In this document: piece by piece, positions 46,312-55,268 of the stretch
Layout of the letters: each line of letters starts with the position of its first letter
Numbering within the stretch: position 1 is the first letter of the stretch
NCBI RefSeq assembly: GCF_000821065.1
Contig: NZ_CDGG01000001.1
Coordinates: forward strand, 2,790,001-2,854,000
From: Oceanobacillus oncorhynchi
GTDB taxonomy: Bacteria; Bacillota; Bacilli; Bacillales; Amphibacillaceae
Reading direction: 5' to 3'
DNA: 64,000 bases
Translations under genes and position numbers: made by a program
Notes under the pieces: model-generated
What the model was told of the DNA's origin: nothing
Databases searched by the model: none
The model's input: the letters and a program-made list of their open reading frames with translations, nothing else

Positions 46312-46371
46312 TTTGACTTTTTACTTTTATTGTAATAATATGAACGAATGAACTTGCATACTGTATACAAG
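46312..46371 (+). promoter_or_regulatory. Promoter and palindromic operator of the GntR/CoA-transferase/TRAP operon
   Basis: TTGACT, a 17-base spacer and TAATAT form a good sigma-A promoter. Just downstream, at 46353-46371, lies CTTGCATAC-T-GTATACAAG, an imperfect palindrome matched at eight of nine positions. Its place over the early transcribed region fits repression by the operon's own GntR-type regulator, released by the substrate or its CoA ester. Confidence 0.7.
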
Positions 46372-46373
46372 AG

Positions 46374-47051
46374 GTGATTGTCATAGTAGAAATCGTAAAG
46401 AAAACCTTAAAAAGCCAAGTATACGATTACTTGAGAGAGCAAATTATTGTCGGAAAATTCAAACCTGGAGAAAGATTAATAGAAGAAAAGATAGGAGAAG
46501 CATTAAATGTTAGCCGGAGCCCTATTCGTGAATCGATACGGATGCTGGAAAAAGAGGGATTTCTGAATTTATCAAAAACCGGCGGTGTTACGGTTGTAGA
46601 GCCTTCTCTTACAGATTTCAGGTATTTGTACGAATGCCGGATAGGGATGGAGTCACTTGCCGCTTATTACGCTGCTATCAGACGGACAGATGAACAGCTG
46701 CTCTTGATGAAGCAGGAAGTGGAAAATACCGCCCGTCATAAAGAAAAGCAGGATGATAATGAAAAACATGTCACGGTAGCTTTTCACGATATTATTATTG
46801 AAGCCAGTGCAAATCCTTTTCTCATATCCATGCTCGGGACACTGCGCGGGGTGAATAGTTTTTATCGGGAAGTCATTGTGGATAAAGACCCGACACATAG
46901 AGAAACAGCATTTGCGGATCATGAGCAAATATGGGAGGCCATTGCCAGGCAGGATGCAGATGCTGCAAAAGAATTAATGAAACAGCATATTGAAAGAGAT
47001 TTTACACACTTTCTGAATTTGAACAGAGATGAGTTGGAGGGATTAGATTGA
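46374..47051 (+). CDS. GntR-family regulator, FCD (FadR) type
   Basis: About 225 residues. The N-terminal winged helix reads LKSQVYDYLREQIIVGKFKPGERLIEEKIGEALNVSRSPIRESIRMLEKEGFL. The C-terminal FCD domain has the metal/ligand residues in FHDIIIEAS, FADHEQIW and MKQHIERDFTHF. FCD regulators bind organic acids. The start is uncertain: the GTG at 46374 is part of the AGAGGTG site itself, and no ATG exists in the first 80 codons at the right place. First gene of the operon; its stop overlaps the next start (TTGA). Confidence 0.9.
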   Translation: MIVIVEIVKKTLKSQVYDYLREQIIVGKFKPGERLIEEKIGEALNVSRSPIRESIRMLEKEGFLNLSKTGGVTVVEPSLTDFRYLYECRIGMESLAAYYAAIRRTDEQLLLMKQEVENTARHKEKQDDNEKHVTVAFHDIIIEASANPFLISMLGTLRGVNSFYREVIVDKDPTHRETAFADHEQIWEAIARQDADAAKELMKQHIERDFTHFLNLNRDELEGLD

Positions 47052-48250
47052 GCAAGAAAAAGCCACTTGAAGGAATAAGGGTATTAGAATTAGGAAATAT
47101 TGTAGCTGCTCCTTTTGCAGGAAAATTATTCTCTGAATTTGGAGCAGAAGTGATTAAGGTAGAAGAACCGAAAAATGGTGATCCGCTTAGAAACTGGAGA
47201 GTCATGTACAAGGATACATCCGTTTGGTGGCATGTTCAATCACGGAATAAAAAATCGATTACCGTCAATCTTCGTGAAGCGGAAGGACAGGAGATTATTA
47301 AGAATCTGACGAAAACAGCGGATGTTGTTTTAGAAAATTTTAAACCAGGAACGTTGGAACGGTGGGGATTAGGCTATGAAACGCTGAAGAAAGTGAATCC
47401 TTCTATCGTATTAACAAGAATATCCGGTTATGGCCAGACAGGCCCATATCGGGAAAAAGCCGGATTTGGAAGTGTAGCAGAAGCAGTCGGAGGACTGAGG
47501 TATTTAACGGGTTACCCGGATTTGCCGCCGGTTCGGGTCGGAATTGCTATTGGAGATATGGTTGCCGGATTATATGCTGTTATCGGCACATTGATGGCGT
47601 TACGAGTCCGCGATCGGGATGAGGAAAAAAAGGGGCAGGAAGTAGATGTTGCTCTTTATGAGTCCGTATTCAGCTTATTGGAAGGAATGCTTCCGGAGTT
47701 TGATTTAACAGGGGAGATTCGCGAGAGAACAGGAAGTACACTGCCGGGTGTAGCTCCGTCTAATTCCTACCTGTGTGCGAATGGTTCCTACGTCATTATC
47801 GGCGGAAATGGAGACCGTATTTTCCAGCGTATGATGACAGCCATCGGAAGAAAGGACATGGCAGAAGATCCCAAATATGCAACGAACCAAGACCGGGTGA
47901 ATAACGTGGAATATATTGATAGTGTCATTGAATCATGGACGAAACAATATCCGATTAAAGAGGTGCAGCGGATTTTAGACGAAGCTTCCGTGCCGGTCAG
48001 CCCGATTTATAGTATCAAGGATATTATTGAGGACGTACATTACCAATCCAGAGATATGATCCAGGAAATTGTGCTGGATGACGGCCAAAAAATAAAGACC
48101 CCGGGCATTGTACCGAAGCTTTCGGAAACGCCGGGAGAAATTGAAGCAAACGGGCCGATGCTGGGTCAGCATAATGAGGAAATCTATAAGGAATTTCTAA
48201 ACTTCTCCTATGAGGATTTTAAAAGGTTAAAAGAGGGAGGAATCATCTGA
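47048..48250 (+). CDS. CaiB/BaiF class III CoA-transferase
   Basis: A 400-residue enzyme with PLEGIRVLELGNIVAAPFAGKLFSEFGAEVIKVE, NKKSITVNLREAEG, VLENFKPGTLERWGLGYE, RISGYGQTGPY and the conserved Asp in AIGDMVAGLYAVIG, which forms the acyl-enzyme in this family. It resembles succinyl-CoA-dependent dicarboxylate CoA-transferases (the glutarate/hydroxymethylglutarate/citramalate group). The TTG start follows GGAGGG. With the lyase behind it, it probably activates an imported hydroxy-dicarboxylic acid. Overlaps the lyase gene by one base (TGATG). Confidence 0.9.
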   Translation: MSKKKPLEGIRVLELGNIVAAPFAGKLFSEFGAEVIKVEEPKNGDPLRNWRVMYKDTSVWWHVQSRNKKSITVNLREAEGQEIIKNLTKTADVVLENFKPGTLERWGLGYETLKKVNPSIVLTRISGYGQTGPYREKAGFGSVAEAVGGLRYLTGYPDLPPVRVGIAIGDMVAGLYAVIGTLMALRVRDRDEEKKGQEVDVALYESVFSLLEGMLPEFDLTGEIRERTGSTLPGVAPSNSYLCANGSYVIIGGNGDRIFQRMMTAIGRKDMAEDPKYATNQDRVNNVEYIDSVIESWTKQYPIKEVQRILDEASVPVSPIYSIKDIIEDVHYQSRDMIQEIVLDDGQKIKTPGIVPKLSETPGEIEANGPMLGQHNEEIYKEFLNFSYEDFKRLKEGGII

Positions 48251-49161
48251 TGACACAGGTTACTATTATTGATGTAAGCCCGCGTGACGGATTGCAAATA
48301 GAACCGAAAAAAGTTTCTACAGAAGAAAAAGCAAAGTTTATCGATAAGCTCACAGAAGCAGGAATTAAAAAAATTGAGGCTGCCTCTTTTGTTCATCCGA
48401 AAAAAGTTCCACAGATGGCGGATGCCGAAGCGTTATTAGAGCAGATCCATTCAAATAAGAATATACAGCCTATTGCATTGATTCCGAATCAAAGAGGGTT
48501 TATGCGGGCAAGTGAGTTTCCGCATTTGGAACTGAATTGGGCAGCCTCTGCAACAGAAACCTTCAGCGATAAAAATTTAGGAATGACGATTGATAAAAAT
48601 TTCGAAATGTTTACGGAAGTAGCAAAAGAAGCAAAATCAAAAGGGATGGAAATTTGCTTCTCGATTGCGGTCAGCTTTGGCTGCCCCTATGAAGGGCATG
48701 TAGAGGAAGAAAAAGTGCTTGAATTGGCAGAAAAAGCGGTACAGGCCGGAGCGGACAGAATTGGAATTGCAGATACAATTGGCATCGCGACACCAGATGC
48801 TGTGAATCGTTTATTCAAAAAAGTATTCGATGTGACAGGAGATACAAATGTTTCTTTCCATATCCATGACACGAGAGGATTGGGTTTAGCGAATGCATAT
48901 GCTGCGTACACGGCAGGCGTGCGGATATTTGAAACAGCAGTCAGCGGAATCGGCGGCTGTCCGTTCGCTCCAGGATCAGCAGGGAATCTGGCAACGGAAG
49001 ATTTAGTATATCTGTTTGAACGGATGGGGGTTAAAACAGGAGTAGATATCAATAAGCTGTTCGAAGCGGCTGACTTTGCAGCGAGTCTTTCTTCTAAAAC
49101 ACCGCTTGGGAGAATCCGCCATTTAGATAGAACACGCACGATGAAGGAGATGATGGAATGA
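48250..49161 (+). CDS. Hydroxymethylglutaryl-CoA lyase
   Basis: A 303-residue DRE-TIM enzyme. Catalytic and metal residues known from HMG-CoA lyase are present: Arg and Asp in DVSPRDGLQ, two His in FHIHDTRGLGLAN, and the active-site Cys loop GIGGCPFAPGSAGNLATEDLVY. It splits HMG-CoA to acetoacetate and acetyl-CoA. In many bacilli the gene belongs to leucine breakdown, but here it is tied to a CoA-transferase and a TRAP transporter, so a free acid such as 3-hydroxy-3-methylglutarate is the likely substrate; citramalate is an alternative. Overlaps the next gene by four bases. Confidence 0.92.
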   Translation: MTQVTIIDVSPRDGLQIEPKKVSTEEKAKFIDKLTEAGIKKIEAASFVHPKKVPQMADAEALLEQIHSNKNIQPIALIPNQRGFMRASEFPHLELNWAASATETFSDKNLGMTIDKNFEMFTEVAKEAKSKGMEICFSIAVSFGCPYEGHVEEEKVLELAEKAVQAGADRIGIADTIGIATPDAVNRLFKKVFDVTGDTNVSFHIHDTRGLGLANAYAAYTAGVRIFETAVSGIGGCPFAPGSAGNLATEDLVYLFERMGVKTGVDINKLFEAADFAASLSSKTPLGRIRHLDRTRTMKEMME

Positions 49162-50189
49162 AGAAATTACGTTATTTTTCATTCCTGCTGCTTCTTACAG
49201 GAGTCATTTTATCGGCCTGCAGCAATGGTGACGAGACCCCGAAAGAAACAGAAGCGAGCGGCGAGGAGTATGAACCGGCTACGATTCGATTAGCTTATAA
49301 CCTGCCATCAGGTCATCATATTTCAGAGGGAATAGAAGAATTTGCTAAAAAAATAGAAGAGAAATCAAACGGCCAGATAGATATGCAGATTTTTGCGAAT
49401 GGGCAGCTGCTGTCTGATACAGATATGAACCAGTCGCTTTTAACAGGCGGTGTAGAAATGGGAATGAATTCTTCTACAATCTGGTCTTCTACAGTACCTG
49501 CGATGGGAATATTTGATGTCCCTTATGTATTTGAAGCATATGAGGAAGCAGGGGAAGCCTTGAATGGTGAATTCGGAGATATACTTCGTTCCGAAATGGA
49601 AGACGTCGGTGTGAAAGTATTGATGTTTGGTGATTATGGCTTTGGACAATTTGCGAATAATAAACGTCCGCTGGAATCTCCAGAAGATTTTAGAGGTCTG
49701 AAAATCCGCAGTGTAGGAACACTCCCTTCTGAATTAATTCAAGCTTATGGCGCATCTCCGGTGTTTATGGGAGGCGGAGAAGTATACATGGGATTGCAAA
49801 GGCAAACCGTAGATGGTGCTACATCTGGAACAACAGCAATGGTGCAGCGCAGTTATGATGAAGTAACAGATTATTTGACGATAAATAATTATACTTATTT
49901 TGAATTTATTCTGGGCGTTAATCAAGAATTTTGGAATGATTTGCCTGAAAATACACAAACATTAATTGAAGAAACTGCCAATGAGACCGAAGAATGGATT
50001 CGCCAGCAAACGAAGCTGGAAGATGAACGAACACTCCAAGTGCTGAAAGACAGAGGAATGGAAGTATATGAAGTAACTGATGATGAACTCGATATATGGA
50101 AAGAAGCTGCAATGCCGGTGTGGGAAATCTTTGAAGAAGAGGCTGGAGAAGCAGGCAGTGAATTATTAGATATAGTAGATGGCGAATAA
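49158..50189 (+). CDS. TRAP transporter solute-binding lipoprotein (DctP family)
   Basis: A 343-residue protein with a lipobox LSAC (Cys about 21), then the DctP fold: IRLAYNLPSGHHISEGIEEFAKKIEEKSNGQIDMQIF, and the strand GLKIRSVG holding the Arg that salt-bridges the substrate carboxylate, then GGGEVYMGLQRQTVDGATSG. Anchored outside, it hands a carboxylate to the DctQM membrane parts. The start overlaps the lyase gene. Confidence 0.93.
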   Translation: MKKLRYFSFLLLLTGVILSACSNGDETPKETEASGEEYEPATIRLAYNLPSGHHISEGIEEFAKKIEEKSNGQIDMQIFANGQLLSDTDMNQSLLTGGVEMGMNSSTIWSSTVPAMGIFDVPYVFEAYEEAGEALNGEFGDILRSEMEDVGVKVLMFGDYGFGQFANNKRPLESPEDFRGLKIRSVGTLPSELIQAYGASPVFMGGGEVYMGLQRQTVDGATSGTTAMVQRSYDEVTDYLTINNYTYFEFILGVNQEFWNDLPENTQTLIEETANETEEWIRQQTKLEDERTLQVLKDRGMEVYEVTDDELDIWKEAAMPVWEIFEEEAGEAGSELLDIVDGE

Positions 50190-50220
50190 AAGTTGTTCAT
50201 CACTTGGAAGGAGTTACAGC

Positions 50221-50718
50221 ATGAATAGATTGTATAAATTTTCTGATTTATTAATTAAATACGCGGGTTATCTAGCTGGGATTTTAATATTCGCGACAAC
50301 GTTGATGACGTTTTATGAAGTAATATCCAGATCATTCTTTGGTATGCCGACTGCATGGGCCACGGAATTATCTACGTATGCGATTATAGGAAGCTGTTTT
50401 TTGGGAACGGCATATGCAGTGAGGACATATGCGCATATTACAGTAGATTTATTGGTAAATCGTGTGAATGACGCTGCTCGCAGGATATTCGCATATATTT
50501 GTAACGGGCTTGGATTACTTTTTAGTGCGATATTGACATGGTATGGATTTAAACATGTTTTTATGACATTTGAATTAGGAGTTATTTCCACCTCCTTGCT
50601 GCGTATACCGATGTATTTACCTGAATTATTTATTCCGATAGGCGGCGTTCTGCTCATTATCGCATTTATATTGCAGCTGATTGACGGGAATGTACATAAA
50701 GGAGGAGACCATCTATGA
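50221..50718 (+). CDS. TRAP transporter small permease (DctQ family)
   Basis: A 165-residue protein with four transmembrane helices and the family pattern VISRSFFGMPTAWATELSTYAIIGSCFLGTAYAVR. ATG 50221 follows AAGGAGTTAC; an earlier in-frame start overlaps DctP and has no site of its own. Overlaps the large permease by four bases. Confidence 0.92.
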   Translation: MNRLYKFSDLLIKYAGYLAGILIFATTLMTFYEVISRSFFGMPTAWATELSTYAIIGSCFLGTAYAVRTYAHITVDLLVNRVNDAARRIFAYICNGLGLLFSAILTWYGFKHVFMTFELGVISTSLLRIPMYLPELFIPIGGVLLIIAFILQLIDGNVHKGGDHL

Positions 50719-51989
50719 ATCTATTTTTTGCTGGAGGATTAGCTACATTCTTGCTTATCGGTCTCCCGGTTGCATTTTCTTTAGGGATGCTTGCTGTACT
50801 CGGAATGTTTCTATTTAACGGGGGAAGCTTTGCTTTTGCACAAATTCCGATTATAGCGTACTCAGCTTTGGATGACTTTACATTGACAGCTTTGCCGATG
50901 TATATACTGATGAGTCAAATCCTTGTTGTCAGCGGAGTAGGACGGGATTTGTACGAAATGGCGAGCAGATGGTTCAGACATTTTCCCGGGGGGTTAGGTA
51001 TAGCGACCGTTTTCTGTTGTGCGATATTTTCTGCTATTTCGGGATCCAGTGTGGCAACAGCTGTAACAGTTGGCGCCGTAGCGCTTCCGGAAATGGTTCG
51101 CCGGGGATATAAAAAGAAATATGTGCTTGGATTATTGGCAGCCGGCGGTACGCTGGGTATTCTTATTCCTCCGAGCGTGCCGATGATTTTATACGGTTCA
51201 CTCACCGGGGAATCCGTCGGAAAATTATTTATTGCCGGTGTCGTGCCAGGGATTATCTTAACGTTAAGCTTTATGATTTTTTCTTCTATTCAAATGCGGC
51301 ATATAAAAGAAGAACCTGCTACATGGGCAGAACGGTGGGAAGCGTCTAAAAAAGCCATCTGGGGGCTATTGCTGCCGATTGTGATTATCGGCGGAATTTA
51401 CTCAGGAATCTTCACACCGACAGAAGCGGCTGCAGTCGGCGCGGTATTAGCCTTTCTCATTGCCATTGTGGTATATCGGAATCTGACGTTTGCTAATTTG
51501 AAAGTGATGATCCTGTCCACAGTTAAAACGAGTGCGATGATTCTATTTATTATCATTGGTGCTAAGCTGCTTGGTTTTATCTTAACTATATTGCAAATTC
51601 CGCAGCAGATTACAGCAGCTGCCACCGCGACAGATTTATCACCTTGGGTTATCTTTATTCTGATTAACATTGTATTACTTGTATTGGGAATGTTTTTAGA
51701 AACTGTCTCTATTTTGGTTATTACCGTACCAATCCTGTATCCGATTATTACTGCGTTAGGATTTGATCCGATATGGTTTGCTATTATCATGGTAATTAAC
51801 ATGGAATTGGCACTAATTACACCGCCTGTAGGTTTAAATCTGTTTGTTTTAAAAGGGCTGGATAAAAACAATACCATCGCCGAAATTGTAAAAGGCGTGA
51901 TACCTTATGCCCTGATTATGGTTCTGTTTATCATTCTGTTATGCATCTTCCCGCAAATTGCAACTTACTTTACAGGGGATGTACATTAA
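50715..51989 (+). CDS. TRAP transporter large permease (DctM family)
   Basis: A 424-residue permease with about 11-12 helices and the signatures ALPMYILMSQILVVSGVGRDLY, SGSSVATAVTVGAVALPEM, AAGGTLGILIPPSVPMILYG and ITPPVGLNLFVLKG. It drives sodium-coupled uptake of the acid delivered by DctP. Last gene of the six-gene operon. Ribosome site AAAGGAGG. Confidence 0.94.
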   Translation: MNLFFAGGLATFLLIGLPVAFSLGMLAVLGMFLFNGGSFAFAQIPIIAYSALDDFTLTALPMYILMSQILVVSGVGRDLYEMASRWFRHFPGGLGIATVFCCAIFSAISGSSVATAVTVGAVALPEMVRRGYKKKYVLGLLAAGGTLGILIPPSVPMILYGSLTGESVGKLFIAGVVPGIILTLSFMIFSSIQMRHIKEEPATWAERWEASKKAIWGLLLPIVIIGGIYSGIFTPTEAAAVGAVLAFLIAIVVYRNLTFANLKVMILSTVKTSAMILFIIIGAKLLGFILTILQIPQQITAAATATDLSPWVIFILINIVLLVLGMFLETVSILVITVPILYPIITALGFDPIWFAIIMVINMELALITPPVGLNLFVLKGLDKNNTIAEIVKGVIPYALIMVLFIILLCIFPQIATYFTGDVH

Positions 51990-52077
51990 ATAAAATGTAA
52001 ACAGCTTTATGATCAAAAGGAACTTTTCAAGTAACTCGGATTTCTTTGAAACATCCGATCATATCTTAAATAAGATG

Positions 52078-52120
52078 CAGTGCAGTTTTTGCGAAATTTG
52101 TAGAAACTGCACTGTTTTTG
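52078..52120 (+). terminator. Intrinsic terminator of the TRAP operon
   Basis: CAGTGCAGTTT and AAACTGCACTG form an 11-bp stem, followed by TTTTTG. Confidence 0.85.
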
Positions 52121-52125
52121 CACGT

Positions 52126-52557
52126 AAGGAAGTATAAAAAAGTGCTGAGTATAGCCGTTCCAACGGATTTCATGGGGGGGAGTAATTTTCAATGTTGTCA
52201 GGTTAATGCGACCGCTGCGACGGGTTATGGTGGGGTGAGTAATCGCAACCCCCAGAAAAACACTACGCTTCCCCATAGGAGTCTACGTGTTTTTCCTCAT
52301 AATTCTTCTTAGATGGGAGCGGATGTTGTCGACTCCTGCGGGAAAAGCAACAGGTAGACCTGAGCAGGAAGTGGTTTTCTTTCTACCCGCAGGGCATAAG
52401 TGCGACTATGCTTCTGTCTGCGCCTGACGGTTTGCCAATCAGCAATTCTTCTTTAAAGGAGGCTGAACGTTGCCCGCGGAAAGCGACTTCCCGGAGCGGA
52501 CATCTCTTTGGCAAGAACACCAATGTTTTAAGAACAAGCGGTATTCTTGGTTTTTCT
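52126..52557. repeat. Dispersed intergenic repeat, copy B (longer)
   Basis: Shares the blocks of copy A (43293-43540) in the same order and orientation, but has extra sequence at about 52165-52218 and 52275-52440. The extra part includes GACTCCTGCGGGA (52330), also seen in the pur leader. Short frames within it look non-coding. No transposase is present. Confidence 0.7.
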
Positions 52558-52795
52558 AATTGGATTTAGGTGGTAATCGTGATATCAATAAATTTCTGGA
52601 ATCGGACTCTGTCTTTTTCTAGATTGCATTAGCTCCTTTGTCCATGCTGTAAAAATTGCTGGAGCAAGTATATAAAATATAAAAACGCAGTACCGATCTA
52701 TACCTATTCATAAGAGAAAAAGTCAACTTTATTATATTAAAGCACTACATTTATGATAGAATAAAAATAAATGACAAATAGTGGAGAGTTGCTTA
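52558..52795. other. Intergenic region before yerA
   Basis: About 240 bases with no gene and no PurBox. It should contain the yerA promoter; nothing decisive was seen. Confidence 0.4.
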
Positions 52796-54523
52796 ATGAC
52801 ATTATGGAGAAATCGGGAATTACGACAGCATGTCAATGTAATCGACGGGACGGTTGCACCCAGCACTATCTTGACCAATGCAACCTATTTAAATGTATAT
52901 ACAAATCAATGGATGGAAGCAAACGTTTGGATTTATGAGAACCGGATTGTTTATGTTGGTGAAAATCTGCCTGAAGAGACAACAGGGACAAATTTTTATG
53001 ATTGTCAGGGGAAATTTGTAGTGCCAGGCTATATTGAGCCGCATGCTCACCCTTTTCAGGCTGCTAATCCGGAAGAAACGGTGATGTATGCTGCGAAAAC
53101 GGGAACGACGACCTTTGTAAATGATAATTTAACCTGGTATTTGCTGTTAAATAAAAAGAAAACGTTCTCTATGATAAATGCTTTTTCTAAATTGCCGGTA
53201 AATATGTTTTGGTGGAATCGTTTTGACAGCCAGACCATACTGAAGGATGACCATGTGTTTAATACGAGAGATGTATTAGATTGGGCAGAGCATCCGCTGG
53301 TTATTCAGGGAGGAGAGCTGACGGACTGGCCGAGCTTGCTGACAGGCGGTGATCGTCTGCTGTACTGGATTCAGGAGATGAAAAAGCTGGGCAAGCCGAT
53401 AGAAGGCCACTTGCCGGGCGCGTCATCCCGCACTCTGACAAAAATGAAGCTTTTCGGCATTTCGAGTGATCATGAATCAATGACGGCGGAGGATGTGTTA
53501 AAACGGCTGGAGCTTGGTTATCGTGTCAGTCTTCGTTACTCACCAATCCGTCCAGATTTGCCGGAAATAATTAAAGGCCTTCTCGATAAAGGATTATCGC
53601 AATTTGATAATATGAGTTTTACAATGGATGGACCAACACCAGCCTTTATGGAGGATGGCATAATCAATGTTTGTATTGAGAAAGCAATAGAGAATGGACT
53701 GCCTGCAGAAACGGCTTATCGCATGGCGAGCTACCATCCTGCCAGACATTTTAATATGGAGGAAGAATTCGGCAGTATTGCGCCGGGAAGAGTTGCTAAT
53801 ATAAATATCCTTTTAGATAAACAAAATCCGCATCCGGAGAGCGTGATAAGCAAAGGGAAATGGATCAAAAAGGACGGCGAAGCAATTCCTTATCCATCCG
53901 TCATTAATTGGGAAGAATTTGATATTACATCAGTTGAATTTGACTGGGAGCTGACGGACGAGGATTTACAGTTTTCGAGTCCAATCGGGATGGATATGGT
54001 CAATGATGTGATTATCCAGCCATATACGATTGTATCAGATGTCAGTGCTGATCAGATTCCCTCCAGTAAAAGCGAGCAATTTATTGCATTAATTGATAAG
54101 CATGGCAAGTGGCGGGTAAATACAATTATTCGCGGATTTGCTCCGAAGCTCGGTGCGCTGGTCAGCAGTTTTTCAGCTACGGGAGATGTTATTCATATTG
54201 GTAATTCTAAGAAAGATATCCGTATTGCCGCGAAACGGATGAGAGAGCTGGGCGGAGCAATTGTATTGGTGGACCAGGGAGAGATTTTAGCAGAAATGCC
54301 GCTTCCCCTTGGAGGAGTGATGTCGAAGAACGCGATGGAAGAATTGATTCCGATGAACAAGGAAATAAAAAAGGTGTTGAAAGCACACGGATACGCATAT
54401 GAAGATCCGATTTACAGCCTGTTATTTCTTTCTGCCTTCCACCTTCCTTTCTTCCGTATTACACAGCAGGGATTGCTGGATGTGAAAAAAAGGGAAATTG
54501 TAATTCCGGCTACGATGCGTTAG
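52796..54523 (+). CDS. yerA: Adenine-deaminase-like amidohydrolase YerA
   Basis: A 575-residue amidohydrolase with the adenine deaminase layout: a composite beta domain, the metal motif VVPGYIEPHAHPFQ, EGHLPGASSRTLTK, ISSDHESMTAEDVL, and a C-terminal adenine-deaminase domain with SSFSATGDVIHIGNS and PLPLGGVMS. The catalytic TDDR motif of true adenine deaminases reads TMDGPTP here, so adenine may not be the substrate. Start ATG 52796 follows GTGGAGAG. Position near purD and pcrB matches yerA in B. subtilis. Confidence 0.9.
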   Translation: MTLWRNRELRQHVNVIDGTVAPSTILTNATYLNVYTNQWMEANVWIYENRIVYVGENLPEETTGTNFYDCQGKFVVPGYIEPHAHPFQAANPEETVMYAAKTGTTTFVNDNLTWYLLLNKKKTFSMINAFSKLPVNMFWWNRFDSQTILKDDHVFNTRDVLDWAEHPLVIQGGELTDWPSLLTGGDRLLYWIQEMKKLGKPIEGHLPGASSRTLTKMKLFGISSDHESMTAEDVLKRLELGYRVSLRYSPIRPDLPEIIKGLLDKGLSQFDNMSFTMDGPTPAFMEDGIINVCIEKAIENGLPAETAYRMASYHPARHFNMEEEFGSIAPGRVANINILLDKQNPHPESVISKGKWIKKDGEAIPYPSVINWEEFDITSVEFDWELTDEDLQFSSPIGMDMVNDVIIQPYTIVSDVSADQIPSSKSEQFIALIDKHGKWRVNTIIRGFAPKLGALVSSFSATGDVIHIGNSKKDIRIAAKRMRELGGAIVLVDQGEILAEMPLPLGGVMSKNAMEELIPMNKEIKKVLKAHGYAYEDPIYSLLFLSAFHLPFFRITQQGLLDVKKREIVIPATMR

Positions 54524-54661
54524 TATAATAAAGTTGTCCTGATGGACGAAAATAAGCTCTTGTTTAGAGAAGGAAGCTTCGTTGGATGAATAAAATACTA
54601 TTTCCTATTCTTCTTTTCAGAATGGTACAGAGAAGGACAGGAAAAATAAGGGGGAATTGAA

Positions 54662-54985
54662 GTGCAAATAGATAAGCTACGAGGGGAGCAGCTCGATCAA
54701 TTGTTTGATGCTATATTATCATTAAAAACGCGTGAGGAGTGTTATCAGTTTTTTGATGATATTGCTACTATGTCAGAAATCCAATCCCTGGCACAACGTT
54801 TACGGGTTGCGAAAATGCTGACAGAAGAAAAAACATACAGTGCCATCGAGCAGGAAACAAAAGCTTCCACTGCAACCATCTCCCGAGTGAGACGCTGCAT
54901 TAACTATGGCAGTGACGGCTATAATTTGGTTTTGAAAAGGCTGCATATCAAAGGAGAAGAAGAAAAAGAAGAATCAGAAGAATAA
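54662..54985 (+). CDS. yerC: YerC, TrpR-like DNA-binding protein
   Basis: A 107-residue all-helical protein of the TrpR-like YerC/YecD family: CYQFFDDIATMSEIQSLAQRLRVAKMLTEEKTYSAIEQETKASTATISRVRRCINYGSDGY, with the helix-turn-helix in the second half. An acidic tail ends it. GTG start behind GGGGGAATTG. The yerB lipoprotein gene that I recall between yerA and yerC in B. subtilis is absent. Followed by a strong terminator. Confidence 0.93.
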   Translation: MQIDKLRGEQLDQLFDAILSLKTREECYQFFDDIATMSEIQSLAQRLRVAKMLTEEKTYSAIEQETKASTATISRVRRCINYGSDGYNLVLKRLHIKGEEEKEESEE

Positions 54986-54991
54986 TGCCTA

Positions 54992-55047
54992 AAAGAGAAA
55001 TCGAAACTATTGAAATAAGGCAAATAGTTTCGATTTCTCTTTTTTTA
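54992..55047 (+). terminator. Intrinsic terminator of yerC
   Basis: A long stem, AAAGAGAAATCGAAACTATT with AAATAGTTTCGATTTCTCTTT, followed by a T-run. Confidence 0.93.
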
Positions 55048-55268
55048 TTTTATTGCAGTGTAACTGGCCGGCGTTGTGATTACTCGCCTATCATAAAGCG
55101 TTGTGCGTTGAAAAATCCCCACTGAAGGAAGTTTCACTTTATAAACACTATTTTGTAAATAAGTTTTTGCTTAAGATATTGAAAATCTTTACCTTATCCG
55201 TTCTATTCATTTGCCGATTTTTGTTATAATAAAGAGATGAATGTAATAATGGAGGATTTGTACTGATT

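Noticed and set aside
52013-52312. Two short frames after the TRAP operon
   Set aside because: They cover a terminator and repeat copy B and have no ribosome sites.
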